Below are positions 7,435 to 14,827 of a DNA stretch of 16,145 bases, piece after piece. Numbering within the stretch: position 1 is the stretch's first letter; each line of letters begins with the position of its first letter. A program made the position numbers and the translations under genes. The notes under the pieces were generated by a model, which saw only the letters and a list, made by a program, of their open reading frames with translations, was not told the DNA's origin and ran no database searches. Source of the stretch: an uncultured Collinsella sp. (lineage in GTDB: Bacteria; Actinomycetota; Coriobacteriia; Coriobacteriales; Coriobacteriaceae); NCBI GenBank assembly GCA_902493125.1, contig CABUOF010000048.1:1-16145 (forward strand), given 5' to 3'.

Positions 7435-7473
7435 AAGCGGCATTCTGTTTTTCGGAATGCCGCTTTCCTTTTT
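7435..7473 (+). terminator. ileS: Rho-independent terminator of ileS
   Basis: AAGCGGCATTC (7435-7445) pairs perfectly with GAATGCCGCTT (7455-7465) around a 9-nt loop, followed by a T-rich tail TCCTTTTT (7466-7473). From here to the lspA start I see only an AT-rich stretch (AATATAAGAT, 7526-7535) that could be a promoter -10 for lspA, without a clear -35. Confidence 0.88.
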
Positions 7474-7585
7474 AGCTGGTTATTTCGCTTGCGTTGGTGG
7501 ATATGTCGTGCGTTCTTCGTATGGCAATATAAGATAGTTCTTTGCATTAAACGTAATTCGATGATCTTGAGGGTAGGGGATTGAT

Positions 7586-8185
7586 TTGGGTCGTGCTGGG
7601 GATATGACGCCGCCTTTGCGTTGGCGGTTGGGAGTTGCTGGTGGGGTAGCGCTCGTTGTGTTGCTTGTTGACCAGCTGACCAAGCTTGCGGTTCGTGCCG
7701 TGGGCGACGCTTTGCATGTGACCATCATCCCCGGTGTCATCGACTTTATGTTTGTCCGTAATATCGGTGCCGCCTTTAGCATGGGCGAGGGGCATGGTGT
7801 TGCGTTTGCTTTGCTGGCGCTGGCGGTCATTGTCGCCATTGCTGTGTACTTGCTCCGTGCACCTCAGCTCGCTCGGCTTGAGGTTGTGGGCATGGCGATG
7901 GTTGCGGGCGGCGCCATTGGCAACGCGATCGACCGTCTTGCTTTTGGCTTCGTGACCGATTTTATTGCCACTACCTTCATTGATTTCCCCGTCTTTAACG
8001 TTGCGGACATCGGTATTACCGTGGGTGTCGTGCTCGCCCTCGTTGGTTACATGTTCTTGAGCCCTGCGGCCCGCGAAGTCGATGCGACTGCCGAGCTCAA
8101 TGCCCGTGATGAGGCGCGCGCCAAGCGCAAAGCCAAGCAGCGTGGGGAGCGTGCCCGCAAGATTCGCGAAAGGAATGAGCGCTAA
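7586..8185 (+). CDS. lspA: Lipoprotein signal peptidase (signal peptidase II)
   Basis: Integral-membrane aspartyl protease that removes the signal peptide from lipidated prolipoproteins. Hydrophobic segments lie near residues 15-31, 70-90, 98-116 and 138-158. Family motifs are in order: VDQLTK (28-33), RNIGAAFS (58-65), GNAIDRLAFGFVTDF (112-126) with catalytic Asp116, and FNVADIGITVG (137-147) with catalytic Asp141. Start choice: the TTG at 7586 has GGTAGGGGA (7572-7580) five bases upstream; ATG 7604 has a G-run only two bases away. The 199-residue length is longer than the usual 150-170 because of a strongly charged Lys/Arg/Glu tail from about residue 163. The next gene starts within its stop codon, which suggests translational coupling. 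Confidence 0.95.
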   Translation: MGRAGDMTPPLRWRLGVAGGVALVVLLVDQLTKLAVRAVGDALHVTIIPGVIDFMFVRNIGAAFSMGEGHGVAFALLALAVIVAIAVYLLRAPQLARLEVVGMAMVAGGAIGNAIDRLAFGFVTDFIATTFIDFPVFNVADIGITVGVVLALVGYMFLSPAAREVDATAELNARDEARAKRKAKQRGERARKIRERNER

Positions 8186-9198
8186 TGGCCGACATCCATA
8201 TCCTTGTTGCTGACGATTGCGCTGGCCAGCGTCTCGATGCCTATCTGGGTGCCAATGACGGCTGCCCTACGCGCTCTGCCTGTGCACATCTGATCGAAGG
8301 CGGCGCCGTTGCCGTCAACGGCGAGACCTGCCTGTCAAAAAAGTATGCCGTGCGCGCCGGCGACCGCATCTCGGTTGACTTGCCCGAGCCGCACGATCCG
8401 ACCGACGTGATTCCCGAGGCCATCCCGCTCGACATTCGCTATGAGGACGACTATCTCATCGTGCTCTCTAAGCAGCGTGGCCTGGTGTGCCATCCTGCGC
8501 ATGGTCATGAGAGCGGTACGCTTGCGAATGCCCTGGTCTATCACTGCGGTATCGACCATCTGGGCACCGTTCAGGGCGAGGACCGCCCCGGCATCGTGCA
8601 TCGTCTGGATCGCGATACCTCGGGCCTTATGCTCGCGGCTAAAGACGACGATACCCAGCGCGCGCTCCAAAATCTTATCCGTACGCGCACGCTCGACCGC
8701 CGCTACATTACGCTTGTTCACGGTCACATTGCCATGGACGAGGGCACTATCAATACCGGTATCGCCCGTTCTACGCGGGACCGCGTGAAGATGGCGGTTT
8801 CCGATGATCCCTTTGCACGCCAGGCCATCACGACCTTTAAGGTCCTCGAGCGCTTCGATTCCACGCGTTTTGACGACGGCTATACCCTCGTCGAGTGCCA
8901 CCTATTTACGGGCCGCACACATCAGATTCGCGTGCATATGCGCCATATCAACCACGCCTGCGTGGGCGATCCGCTTTACGGCAAGTGCGATGCGCGCGCT
9001 GACCAGGGCCTGACCAGGCAGTTCCTGCATTCCTGGCGCGTGGCATTCGATCATCCCGTGACGGGGGAGCGCATTGAGTGCCGTGATGAGCTACCGTGGG
9101 ATCTTGCGGCGGTTCTGGATGATCTGGCCCCGCGCTCGCTTGGTCGCACCGCTGCCGGCGACGAAATCGTCCCGCAGCTCGGTCTTCTCGAAGCCTAG
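8185..9198 (+). CDS. RluA-family 23S rRNA pseudouridine synthase (RluD-like)
   Basis: Converts uridine to pseudouridine in RNA, by family precedent positions of 23S rRNA helix 69 if it is a true RluD. It is 337 residues. The N-terminal S4 RNA-binding domain covers about 14-66 (GQRLDAYL, then AVAVNG and AGDRISV). The catalytic domain carries the signature HRLDRDTSGLMLAAK (139-153) with Asp142 as the nucleophile. GRTHQIRVHM, HACVGDPLYG and FLHSWRVAF complete the RluA pattern. The ATG shares its A with the lspA TAA stop, and AGGA (8171-8174) lies ten bases upstream. lspA followed by an rluD-type gene is common in bacteria. RluD, RluC and RluA cannot be told apart with certainty here. Confidence 0.93.
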   Translation: MADIHILVADDCAGQRLDAYLGANDGCPTRSACAHLIEGGAVAVNGETCLSKKYAVRAGDRISVDLPEPHDPTDVIPEAIPLDIRYEDDYLIVLSKQRGLVCHPAHGHESGTLANALVYHCGIDHLGTVQGEDRPGIVHRLDRDTSGLMLAAKDDDTQRALQNLIRTRTLDRRYITLVHGHIAMDEGTINTGIARSTRDRVKMAVSDDPFARQAITTFKVLERFDSTRFDDGYTLVECHLFTGRTHQIRVHMRHINHACVGDPLYGKCDARADQGLTRQFLHSWRVAFDHPVTGERIECRDELPWDLAAVLDDLAPRSLGRTAAGDEIVPQLGLLEA

Positions 9199-9216
9199 CC
9201 AGTATTAGGTGGTTTC

Positions 9217-9243
9217 TTGAACTCGGTAAGCCTGCGGTAAGAT
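9217..9243 (+). promoter_or_regulatory. Weak candidate promoter before the glycosyltransferase
   Basis: TTGAAC (9217-9222) and TAAGAT (9238-9243) with a 15-bp spacer resemble -35 and -10 boxes; TATACG nearby is another option. The 82-bp gap after the RluD-like gene has no convincing terminator, so read-through is also possible. Confidence 0.35.
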
Positions 9244-9280
9244 ATACGGTTGTTTACGTAACGCGTTGCTGGGAGCCTGC

Positions 9281-10576
9281 ATGCTCGCCTTTTTACAAAC
9301 CAACACACCCATCGTGATCTTCAATCAGATTGTCGTCACGCTGCTCACGGTCTGCTTTCTGTACCAGGTGGTCTTCTTTGTCATTGGCGCTCTTCGTGGC
9401 GAGGTCGCGCCTCCCAAGGCCAAGAAGCTGCATCGTTATGCCTTCTTTATCGCGGCGCATAATGAGGAGGCGGTAATTGCCAATCTCGTGCGCTCCATCA
9501 AGGATCAGGATTATCCGTCCGAGCTTATCGAGGTCTTCGTGGTCGCCGATGCCTGCACCGACAACACCGCGCAGCTCGCGCGCGAGGCCGGTGCCATTGT
9601 TTACGAGCGTAATGACCTCGCTCGCAAGGGCAAGAGCTGGGTCATGGACTTTGGTTTCGATCGCATTCTCAACGAGTATCCCGACACGTTTGAGGGCTAC
9701 TTCATCTTCGATGCCGACAACGTCATCTCCCGCGATTACGTGTCTAAGATGAACGACGCCTTTGACCAGGGATTCCATGTGGTCACGAGCTATCGCAACT
9801 CCAAGAACTTCGGCAGCTCGTGGATCTCGGCAGCTAATGCTACCTGGTATCTGCGCGAGGCGCGCTTTCTCAACAACGCGCGCAATATCTGCAAGACGTC
9901 CTGCGCTGTCTCGGGATCGGGCTACCTTATCTCCGCCAGCGTTATCGAGGGCATGCACGGCTGGCAGTTCCACACGCTGACCGAGGATATCCAGTTCACT
10001 ACGTTCTGCGCCATTCACGGCATTCGCATTGGCTATGCGCCGGCGGAGTTTTTTGACGAGCAACCCGTGACGTTCAAGGCATCCTGGAAGCAGCGTATGC
10101 GCTGGACCAAGGGCTTTTACCAGGTGTTCTTTACCTACGGCAAGCATCTTGTCAAGTCGATGTTCCGCTATCGCCGCTTTGCCGCCTACGACATGTTCAT
10201 GACGATCGCCCCGGGCATGCTGCTGTCTTTGATCTCGATGCTCGCCAATGCCACGTTCCTCATCGTGGGCGGCCTTTCGCACGGCTTCTTGGCTACCGAA
10301 GTCGAGATGCAGGCGTGTGCCGCTTCGCTCATTATGACCTTTGCGATGATGTACCAGACCTTCTTTATCCTGGCGCTGCTCACGACCATCTTTGAGTACA
10401 AGCATATTCACTGCGCACAAAAGTGGCGCCTGGTGACCAACCTGTTTACCTTCCCGATCTTTATGTTCAGCTATATCCCCATCACGGTTGCCGCGCTGTT
10501 CCTGAAGGTCGACTGGGTTCCTACCCAGCATGCCGTAAACGTCACCCTCGACGAGGTCATGCAAGGCGCCAAATAA
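9281..10576 (+). CDS. Membrane family 2 glycosyltransferase, processive-synthase type
   Basis: Probable inner-membrane polysaccharide synthase or transferase using a nucleotide sugar, 431 residues. One membrane segment spans about 11-37. The cytoplasmic GT-A domain shows FIAAHNEE (56-63), VADACTDNT (88-96, Asp90), DADN (144-147), TED (234-236) and QRMRW (271-275). The last is the QxxRW motif of processive enzymes such as cellulose, chitin, hyaluronan and PNAG synthases. Three C-terminal membrane segments lie near 304-331, 345-371 and 388-408. Start choice: GGGAG (9271-9275) is five bases before ATG 9281; the in-frame TTG 9266 lies upstream of that site and is disfavoured. No partner (deacetylase, export or PilZ protein) is next to it, and a terminator hairpin follows, so the polymer cannot be named. 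Confidence 0.88.
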   Translation: MLAFLQTNTPIVIFNQIVVTLLTVCFLYQVVFFVIGALRGEVAPPKAKKLHRYAFFIAAHNEEAVIANLVRSIKDQDYPSELIEVFVVADACTDNTAQLAREAGAIVYERNDLARKGKSWVMDFGFDRILNEYPDTFEGYFIFDADNVISRDYVSKMNDAFDQGFHVVTSYRNSKNFGSSWISAANATWYLREARFLNNARNICKTSCAVSGSGYLISASVIEGMHGWQFHTLTEDIQFTTFCAIHGIRIGYAPAEFFDEQPVTFKASWKQRMRWTKGFYQVFFTYGKHLVKSMFRYRRFAAYDMFMTIAPGMLLSLISMLANATFLIVGGLSHGFLATEVEMQACAASLIMTFAMMYQTFFILALLTTIFEYKHIHCAQKWRLVTNLFTFPIFMFSYIPITVAALFLKVDWVPTQHAVNVTLDEVMQGAK

Positions 10577-10584
10577 CCACCACC

Positions 10585-10625
10585 AAAACCACCACAAAGG
10601 GGACAGGCACCTTTGTGGTGGTTTT
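10585..10625 (+). terminator. Terminator hairpin; copy 2 of the 41-nt repeat
   Basis: Perfect 16-bp stem (10585-10600 with 10610-10625), 9-nt loop GGACAGGCA (10601-10609), and five T at 10622-10626. It lies 8 bp after the glycosyltransferase stop. It differs from the minus-strand reading of 2942-2982 at three positions: one loop base and both members of one stem pair (G-C there, A-T here), so the fold is kept. Confidence 0.85.
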
Positions 10626-10656
10626 TGTATTTGATCGCTCAGTTGAGGGAGTTTCG

Positions 10657-11079
10657 ATGTTCTATATCCCGTTTTGGATTTGCATCTTTGCCGGCGCGGT
10701 CATTGATGCCCGAGAGCGACGGTTTCCCAATGAGCTTGCCGGCGCATGTGCCGTGGCGGCTTTTGCGGGCGTTTGGCTCGACAAGGGTGTTAACACAACG
10801 CTTGACCACGCAGGTCTTGCCGTCATCGTGTATCTTGCTCTCGTGCTGACTGAGTCCCTCTGGCGTCGTCTTCGCCAAACCTCGGGCATTGGCATGGGAG
10901 ATGTCAAGGCGCTCTTCGCGCTTTGCACGCTCGATCCTATGGGTGGCATCGTGGCATTTGCTGCCTCGCTCCTGGCGCTTGCCATCACCTGCCTCATCAC
11001 AAAATCGCGCTCCCTGCCATTGCTCCCGTTTTTGGTGCCGATTTTTGCCATAATCGAGGTCGTGGGCTGCACGTTGTAA
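10657..11079 (+). CDS. Prepilin peptidase, A24 family, peptidase domain only
   Basis: Polytopic aspartyl peptidase of the type that cuts the leader peptide of type IV pilin-like proteins. It is 140 residues. The two catalytic aspartates are recognisable: Asp17 in IDARERRFPN (compare the family's DxxxRRxPN) and Asp82 in GIGMGDVKAL (the GxGDxK motif). Hydrophobic segments surround both. The N-terminal methyltransferase domain of PilD/GspO is absent, as in TadV/CpaA-type enzymes. Start choice: GAGGGAG (10645-10651) is five bases before ATG 10657; the longer open frame upstream runs through the terminator hairpin and the glycosyltransferase gene and is rejected. It lies 31 bp before the dGTPase gene and may share its transcript. 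No pilin or assembly gene is in the window. Confidence 0.82.
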   Translation: MFYIPFWICIFAGAVIDARERRFPNELAGACAVAAFAGVWLDKGVNTTLDHAGLAVIVYLALVLTESLWRRLRQTSGIGMGDVKALFALCTLDPMGGIVAFAASLLALAITCLITKSRSLPLLPFLVPIFAIIEVVGCTL

Positions 11080-11110
11080 CCGATTGCGCATCCTTCTTAA
11101 GGAGCATGCC

Positions 11111-12358
11111 ATGACAACTAATCAAGAAACGGCCGTCATTAAGGCGTGCATGGACCGTATTCCCTCGGCATTGCCGCCCGAACTTGTCGAGCGCATTGCC
11201 GCCGATCGTGCTTCGGGCTATGTCAACCCGTATCGTTGCAACGACGACCAGGTCATCCGTCGTGTTGATCGCGCTGCCGACAAAGGCACGCTTATGCGTC
11301 CCGCGTTTATGCGCGATACCGAAAAGATTCTTCATCTTCCGGCGTACACGCGTTATGCAGGCAAAACGCAGGTCTTTAGCTTCCGTAGCAATGACGATCT
11401 GTCGCGCCGCGGTTTGCACGTGCAGCTGGTCTCGCGTATCGCTCGCGATATCGGGCGCGCTCTGGGGCTCAATTGCGATCTGATCGAGGCGATTGGTCTG
11501 GGCCACGACTTGGGACACACGCCTTTCGGCCATGCCGGCGAGCGCTTCCTCAACGATATCTATCATGAGCGTACCGGCCGCTTCTTTTTCCATAACGTGC
11601 AGTCGGTCCGTGTGCTCGATGCCCTATATGGCCGCAATGTGTCGCTCCAGACGCTCGACGGCGTGTTGTGCCATAACGGCGAGTACGAGCAGCGCGAGTT
11701 TGAGCTCTCGGACATGGGCTCCTTTGACCAGTTCGACCGAACTGTCGAGGACTGCATTGCCACGGGCTATGGCGCCATTGAGCACCTGCGTCCCATGACG
11801 CTCGAAGGCTGCGTGGTTCGCATCTCGGATATCCTTGCCTATGTTGGACGCGATCGCCAAGACGCCATTGCGGCGGGCCTGCTGGCGCCCGACGCGTTTG
11901 ACGATGGCCTGGGCGGGGCTTACAACAGCTGGATACTTACGCATGCCTCCATCGATATCGTTGAGCACAGCTATGGCAAGCCGCGCATCGAGATGAGCGA
12001 GGACCTGTTTGAGGAAATCCGCCGTGCCAAGCGCGAGAACTACGAGAAGATCTATAGCAAGGGCGGCATCGAAGGCGACTCCGAGGCGGAGCTGCGCGAG
12101 GCCTTCGATAAACTTTATGACCGTTGCCTGCAGGATATAAACGAAGGCGATGAGTCCTCGTACATCTTTAAGCACCATATTTCTCGCATTGAGCAGCAGC
12201 TTTCCTACTACGATCGCGTCTATGCCTGGCAGGACGATAAAGATCAGACCGTAGTGGATTACATTTCGAGCATGACGGACGGCTATTTCTGCGAGCTGAC
12301 GAGCAAGTTGTTCCCGGGGTTGAAGTTTCCGCACCGTACCTATATTAACGAACGGTAG
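11111..12358 (+). CDS. dgt: Deoxyguanosinetriphosphate triphosphohydrolase-like protein (HD domain)
   Basis: Cytosolic HD-superfamily hydrolase that removes triphosphate from dGTP or other dNTPs, affecting dNTP pools. It is 415 residues. HLPAYTRYAGKTQVF (75-89) is the conserved segment before the HD core. The metal site has His103 (RRGLHVQLVS), then GHDLGHTPFGH (131-141) with His132-Asp133, His136 and His141. RISDILAYVGRD holds the likely last metal ligand Asp. Start choice: AAGGAG (11099-11104) sits six bases before ATG 11111; an in-frame TTG at 11084 precedes that site and is unlikely. It is smaller than E. coli Dgt (about 505 residues) but matches the shorter dGTPase-like group. It follows the prepilin peptidase closely with no terminator between. 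Confidence 0.87.
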   Translation: MTTNQETAVIKACMDRIPSALPPELVERIAADRASGYVNPYRCNDDQVIRRVDRAADKGTLMRPAFMRDTEKILHLPAYTRYAGKTQVFSFRSNDDLSRRGLHVQLVSRIARDIGRALGLNCDLIEAIGLGHDLGHTPFGHAGERFLNDIYHERTGRFFFHNVQSVRVLDALYGRNVSLQTLDGVLCHNGEYEQREFELSDMGSFDQFDRTVEDCIATGYGAIEHLRPMTLEGCVVRISDILAYVGRDRQDAIAAGLLAPDAFDDGLGGAYNSWILTHASIDIVEHSYGKPRIEMSEDLFEEIRRAKRENYEKIYSKGGIEGDSEAELREAFDKLYDRCLQDINEGDESSYIFKHHISRIEQQLSYYDRVYAWQDDKDQTVVDYISSMTDGYFCELTSKLFPGLKFPHRTYINER

Positions 12359-12373
12359 TTCGTATATATTCGG

Positions 12374-12379
12374 TATACT
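12374..12379 (+). promoter_or_regulatory. rarA: Candidate -10 box for rarA
   Basis: TATACT matches the -10 consensus at five of six bases and lies in an AT-rich 60-bp gap before rarA. No -35 is recognisable at the right spacing, so this rests on one box only. Confidence 0.3.
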
Positions 12380-12418
12380 GTTAGTGGAAAACGTTTTTGA
12401 TTGATGCACGGGATGGCT

Positions 12419-13768
12419 ATGGACGACCTTTTTTCTGCTTCGACGCGCGAGCGTTCCTTTCAGAATGCGCCGCTTGCGGTGCGCATGCGCCCCAATTCGC
12501 TCGATGAGTACGTGGGTCAGCAAAAGGCCGTCGGTAAGGGCTCATGGTTGCGTGCCGCGATCGAGCACGACGTGCTTTCGAGCGTGATTCTGTACGGGCC
12601 TGCCGGTACGGGTAAGACGACGCTGGCCCATATTATCGCCAACCATACCAAGAGCGAGTTTGTCGAGGTCAGCGCCGTCACGGGTACCGTGAAGGACCTG
12701 CGTCGCGTGATCGACGAGGCAAAGACTCGCCTGAATACGTATGACCGTCGTACCATCCTGTTTATCGACGAGATTCATCGCTTTTCGAAGTCACAACAGG
12801 ATGCCTTACTGCATGCGGTTGAGAACCGTACCGTCATTATGATTGGTGCCACGACGGAGAACCCGTACTTTGAGGTCAATTCGGCGCTGCTTTCGCGTGG
12901 TCGTGTTGTGGAACTTGAACACCTTAAGGACGAGGACATTGCCACACTGATCGAGCGTGCGCTCGAGGCTCCGCATGGTCTGAACGGTAAGTTCTCGGCC
13001 GATGAGGATACGGTTAAGACCATTTGTACGCTGGCTGCGGGCGACGCTCGATCGGCGCTCACGACGCTCGAGCTTGCGAGCGAGATTGCCGTCACGCGTC
13101 CCGATACGGAAGGGACGCCAGCGCCGGCGGCGGGGGAGCGCTATCCCATCACCGTGGATGACGTTAAGATCGCCAACCCGCGTCGTGGTTTTTCGTACGA
13201 CAAAAACGGCGACATGCACTACGACATTATCAGTGCGTTCATCAAGTCTATGCGCGGAAGCGACCCCGATGCCACGATCTATTGGCTCGCGCGTATGATT
13301 GACGCAGGGGAGGATCCTAAGTTTATCGCTCGCCGCATTATGATTCAGGCCTCGGAGGACGTTGGTAACGCCGATCCGCAGGCGCTTTTGGTGGCACATG
13401 CTGCGTTTAAATCCGCCGAGGTCATTGGCTATCCCGAATGTCGCATTAACCTGGCTCAGGCTGCGCTCTATGTGTGCTTGGCGCCAAAATCCAACGCGTG
13501 CGAGGCCTCGATCGATGCGGCGCTGGCCGATATCCATTCAAGTGGGCTGCGCGAAGTGCCGAGTTATCTGCGCGACCGTCATCGCCCGGGCAGCGACGAG
13601 TACGGTGTGTATAAGTATCCGCATGATTATCCCGAAGGCTGGGTTGATCAGCGCTATTTGCCCGAGGGACTGGAGCGCGGCGCGTTCTGGCAGCCTGCCG
13701 GTCGCGGTTGGGAAGAATGGCGCGTAGAGCAAAGTGAACGCGACCGCAGCGGGAATGCACCGAAGTAG
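12419..13768 (+). CDS. rarA: Replication-associated recombination protein A (RarA/MgsA), AAA+ ATPase
   Basis: AAA+ ATPase related to clamp-loader subunits and RuvB, acting at stalled replication forks in the cytosol. It is 449 residues, typical length. PLAVRMRPNSLDEYVGQ (18-34) is the family start. Walker A is GPAGTGKTT (60-68) and Walker B is LFIDEIHRF (114-122). Sensor 1 is GATTENPYFEVNSALLSR (143-160). The C-terminal part contains DPKFIARRIMIQASEDVG and the conserved YPHDYPEGWVDQRYLPEG segment. Start choice: the ATG at 12419, preceded by GGGATGG (12410-12416), gives the expected N-terminus; in-frame ATGs at 12404 and 12413 and a TTG at 12401 would add only four to six residues. After the stop there are 100 bp with no gene, holding the candidate stress promoter of the next operon. 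Confidence 0.95.
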   Translation: MDDLFSASTRERSFQNAPLAVRMRPNSLDEYVGQQKAVGKGSWLRAAIEHDVLSSVILYGPAGTGKTTLAHIIANHTKSEFVEVSAVTGTVKDLRRVIDEAKTRLNTYDRRTILFIDEIHRFSKSQQDALLHAVENRTVIMIGATTENPYFEVNSALLSRGRVVELEHLKDEDIATLIERALEAPHGLNGKFSADEDTVKTICTLAAGDARSALTTLELASEIAVTRPDTEGTPAPAAGERYPITVDDVKIANPRRGFSYDKNGDMHYDIISAFIKSMRGSDPDATIYWLARMIDAGEDPKFIARRIMIQASEDVGNADPQALLVAHAAFKSAEVIGYPECRINLAQAALYVCLAPKSNACEASIDAALADIHSSGLREVPSYLRDRHRPGSDEYGVYKYPHDYPEGWVDQRYLPEGLERGAFWQPAGRGWEEWRVEQSERDRSGNAPK

Positions 13769-13802
13769 CTGCTGATAATTATGTCCCACGTTGCTGCTAA
13801 TG

Positions 13803-13827
13803 GCATGTTCGGTCCCCTTTGGGGTAC
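13803..13827 (+). promoter_or_regulatory. Possible SigB/SigF-type promoter of the sigma operon
   Basis: GGGTAC (13822-13827) is a good -10 for this sigma class. Fifteen bases upstream is GCAT (13803-13806), which fits only the relaxed actinobacterial form GNNT and not GTTT. A start near 13834 would leave about 24 nt before the ribosome binding site. A sigma-A alternative uses TTGGGG (13819-13824) and TATATC (13843-13848). Confidence 0.4.
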
Positions 13828-13868
13828 CATGGAAAACGTCTGTATATCGATTCCTTTGGGAGGCTTGT

Positions 13869-14456
13869 ATGAGTCCCATTCAAATCGCCCTGCTGCTGCT
13901 CGCCGTTGCCGGCGTGTGGGCCATCGCTGAGCTCGCGCTTACCCTGCGCAAGACCCGCAATGTTGTCGACTCGCTCGATAAGACCGTGAACGACCTCAAC
14001 AACACCATCGCCGAGGCTCAGCCTGTGGTGGCAAAGCTCGATGGCGCTGTCGATGAGCTTACGCCGGCGCTTGCCCAGATGGAGCCGCTGCTTAAGTCGA
14101 GCAAGACGGCAGTTGATGCCCTTACCTCCAATCTCGTAGAGGTCGAAGCCGTGGTTCGCGACATTTCCGAGGTTACGGGCAGCATGGCCGAGGCCAGCAA
14201 TGCTGTGTCGAGCGTGACCGACTCTGCCGCCGGTGCTGTGCAGAAGCTCTTCAATAAGGTGAAGGCTCCTGCAGCCGACGCCGATCGCAAGCTCGCCGCT
14301 GCCGCTGCGGAGGCCGAGCAGCCTACCGAGCGCGTCCTAATTGGCGAGGACGAGGCCGCCGCGGGCGACGATGATGGTCAGAAGTCTGTATCCAAGCCGG
14401 CTCAGTATTACACCTATACGCCCGCCGAGACCTCTGAGGAGTCCTGCGATGAGTAG
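13869..14456 (+). CDS. DUF948 domain membrane protein (YtxG-like)
   Basis: Function unknown. It is 195 residues with one N-terminal membrane segment (about 4-24), then a long helical region (about 28-130) rich in Asp, Val, Ala and Leu with coiled-coil spacing, resembling DUF948 and methyl-accepting-type signalling helices. An acidic, low-complexity tail (about 150-195) follows. By its polarity most of the protein should lie on one side of the membrane, as an anchored rod or adaptor. From general knowledge, Bacillus YtxG is a DUF948 protein of the SigB stress regulon, which fits this position before a SigB-type gene. Start choice: GGGAGG (13858-13863) is five bases before ATG 13869; an open frame back to 13791 overlaps the promoter region. 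Its last 8 bases overlap the next gene. Confidence 0.75.
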   Translation: MSPIQIALLLLAVAGVWAIAELALTLRKTRNVVDSLDKTVNDLNNTIAEAQPVVAKLDGAVDELTPALAQMEPLLKSSKTAVDALTSNLVEVEAVVRDISEVTGSMAEASNAVSSVTDSAAGAVQKLFNKVKAPAADADRKLAAAAAEAEQPTERVLIGEDEAAAGDDDGQKSVSKPAQYYTYTPAETSEESCDE

Positions 14457-14826
14457 CGAAGCAACCTGCCCTATCACGCTGACCGTTGCCGGTGACCCGC
14501 GTCTCGCTCGCCTTGTGCGCATGACGGCAGCCAACGTTGGTGCCCTGTGCTCTATGTCTGTCGATCGCATCGAGGACATCCGCATGGCTGCTGAGGAGGC
14601 TTTCATCTTTGGTTGCACCGCGGTCGACTGCGATGACATCACCATCAAATTCGATGTCGATGAGACCCACGTTGGCATGACTATTACCTTTGGCGACCAG
14701 GCTACGGTCGATGAAGACGACCAGGCTGCGGTGTATGCCGAGCTCATCCTCGCGAGCGTGTGCGACTCCTACGAAAAGACTACGGCGCCCCTGACGCTTT
14801 CCCTCGACCTCAAGGCGGATATCTAA
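14449..14826 (+). CDS. RsbW-like anti-sigma factor, degenerate GHKL ATPase fold
   Basis: Probable binding partner of the sigma factor encoded next. It is 125 residues; RsbW/SpoIIAB proteins have about 145-160. IEDIRMAAEEA (41-51) aligns with the RsbW segment EIEDLKIAVSEA before the N-box, with Glu50 as the conserved glutamate. Where RsbW has the magnesium-binding Asn, this protein has Phe54. The next box keeps Asp83 but has GDQAT where the family has DQGxxF/DxGxG, and the glycine-rich GLGL lid is missing. The C-terminal strand (LTLSLDL) is present. Start choice: GAGGAG (14436-14441) is seven bases before ATG 14449, which overlaps the previous gene by 8 bases. The fold call rests on local similarity and gene order. 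If right, it may bind sigma without acting as a kinase. Confidence 0.72.
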   Translation: MSSEATCPITLTVAGDPRLARLVRMTAANVGALCSMSVDRIEDIRMAAEEAFIFGCTAVDCDDITIKFDVDETHVGMTITFGDQATVDEDDQAAVYAELILASVCDSYEKTTAPLTLSLDLKADI

Positions 14827-14827
14827 T

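Noticed and set aside
9293..10597. 434-codon minus-strand open frame opposite the glycosyltransferase
   Set aside because: Antisense shadow; the plus strand has the complete glycosyltransferase motif set.
10423..10656. N-terminal extension of the prepilin peptidase
   Set aside because: It would overlap the glycosyltransferase by about 150 bp and translate the terminator hairpin; ATG 10657 has a strong ribosome binding site.
13811..13828. GGTCCCC/GGGGTACC inverted repeat as the rarA terminator
   Set aside because: The stem is short and has a bulge, and there is no T-run; it overlaps the candidate promoter instead.
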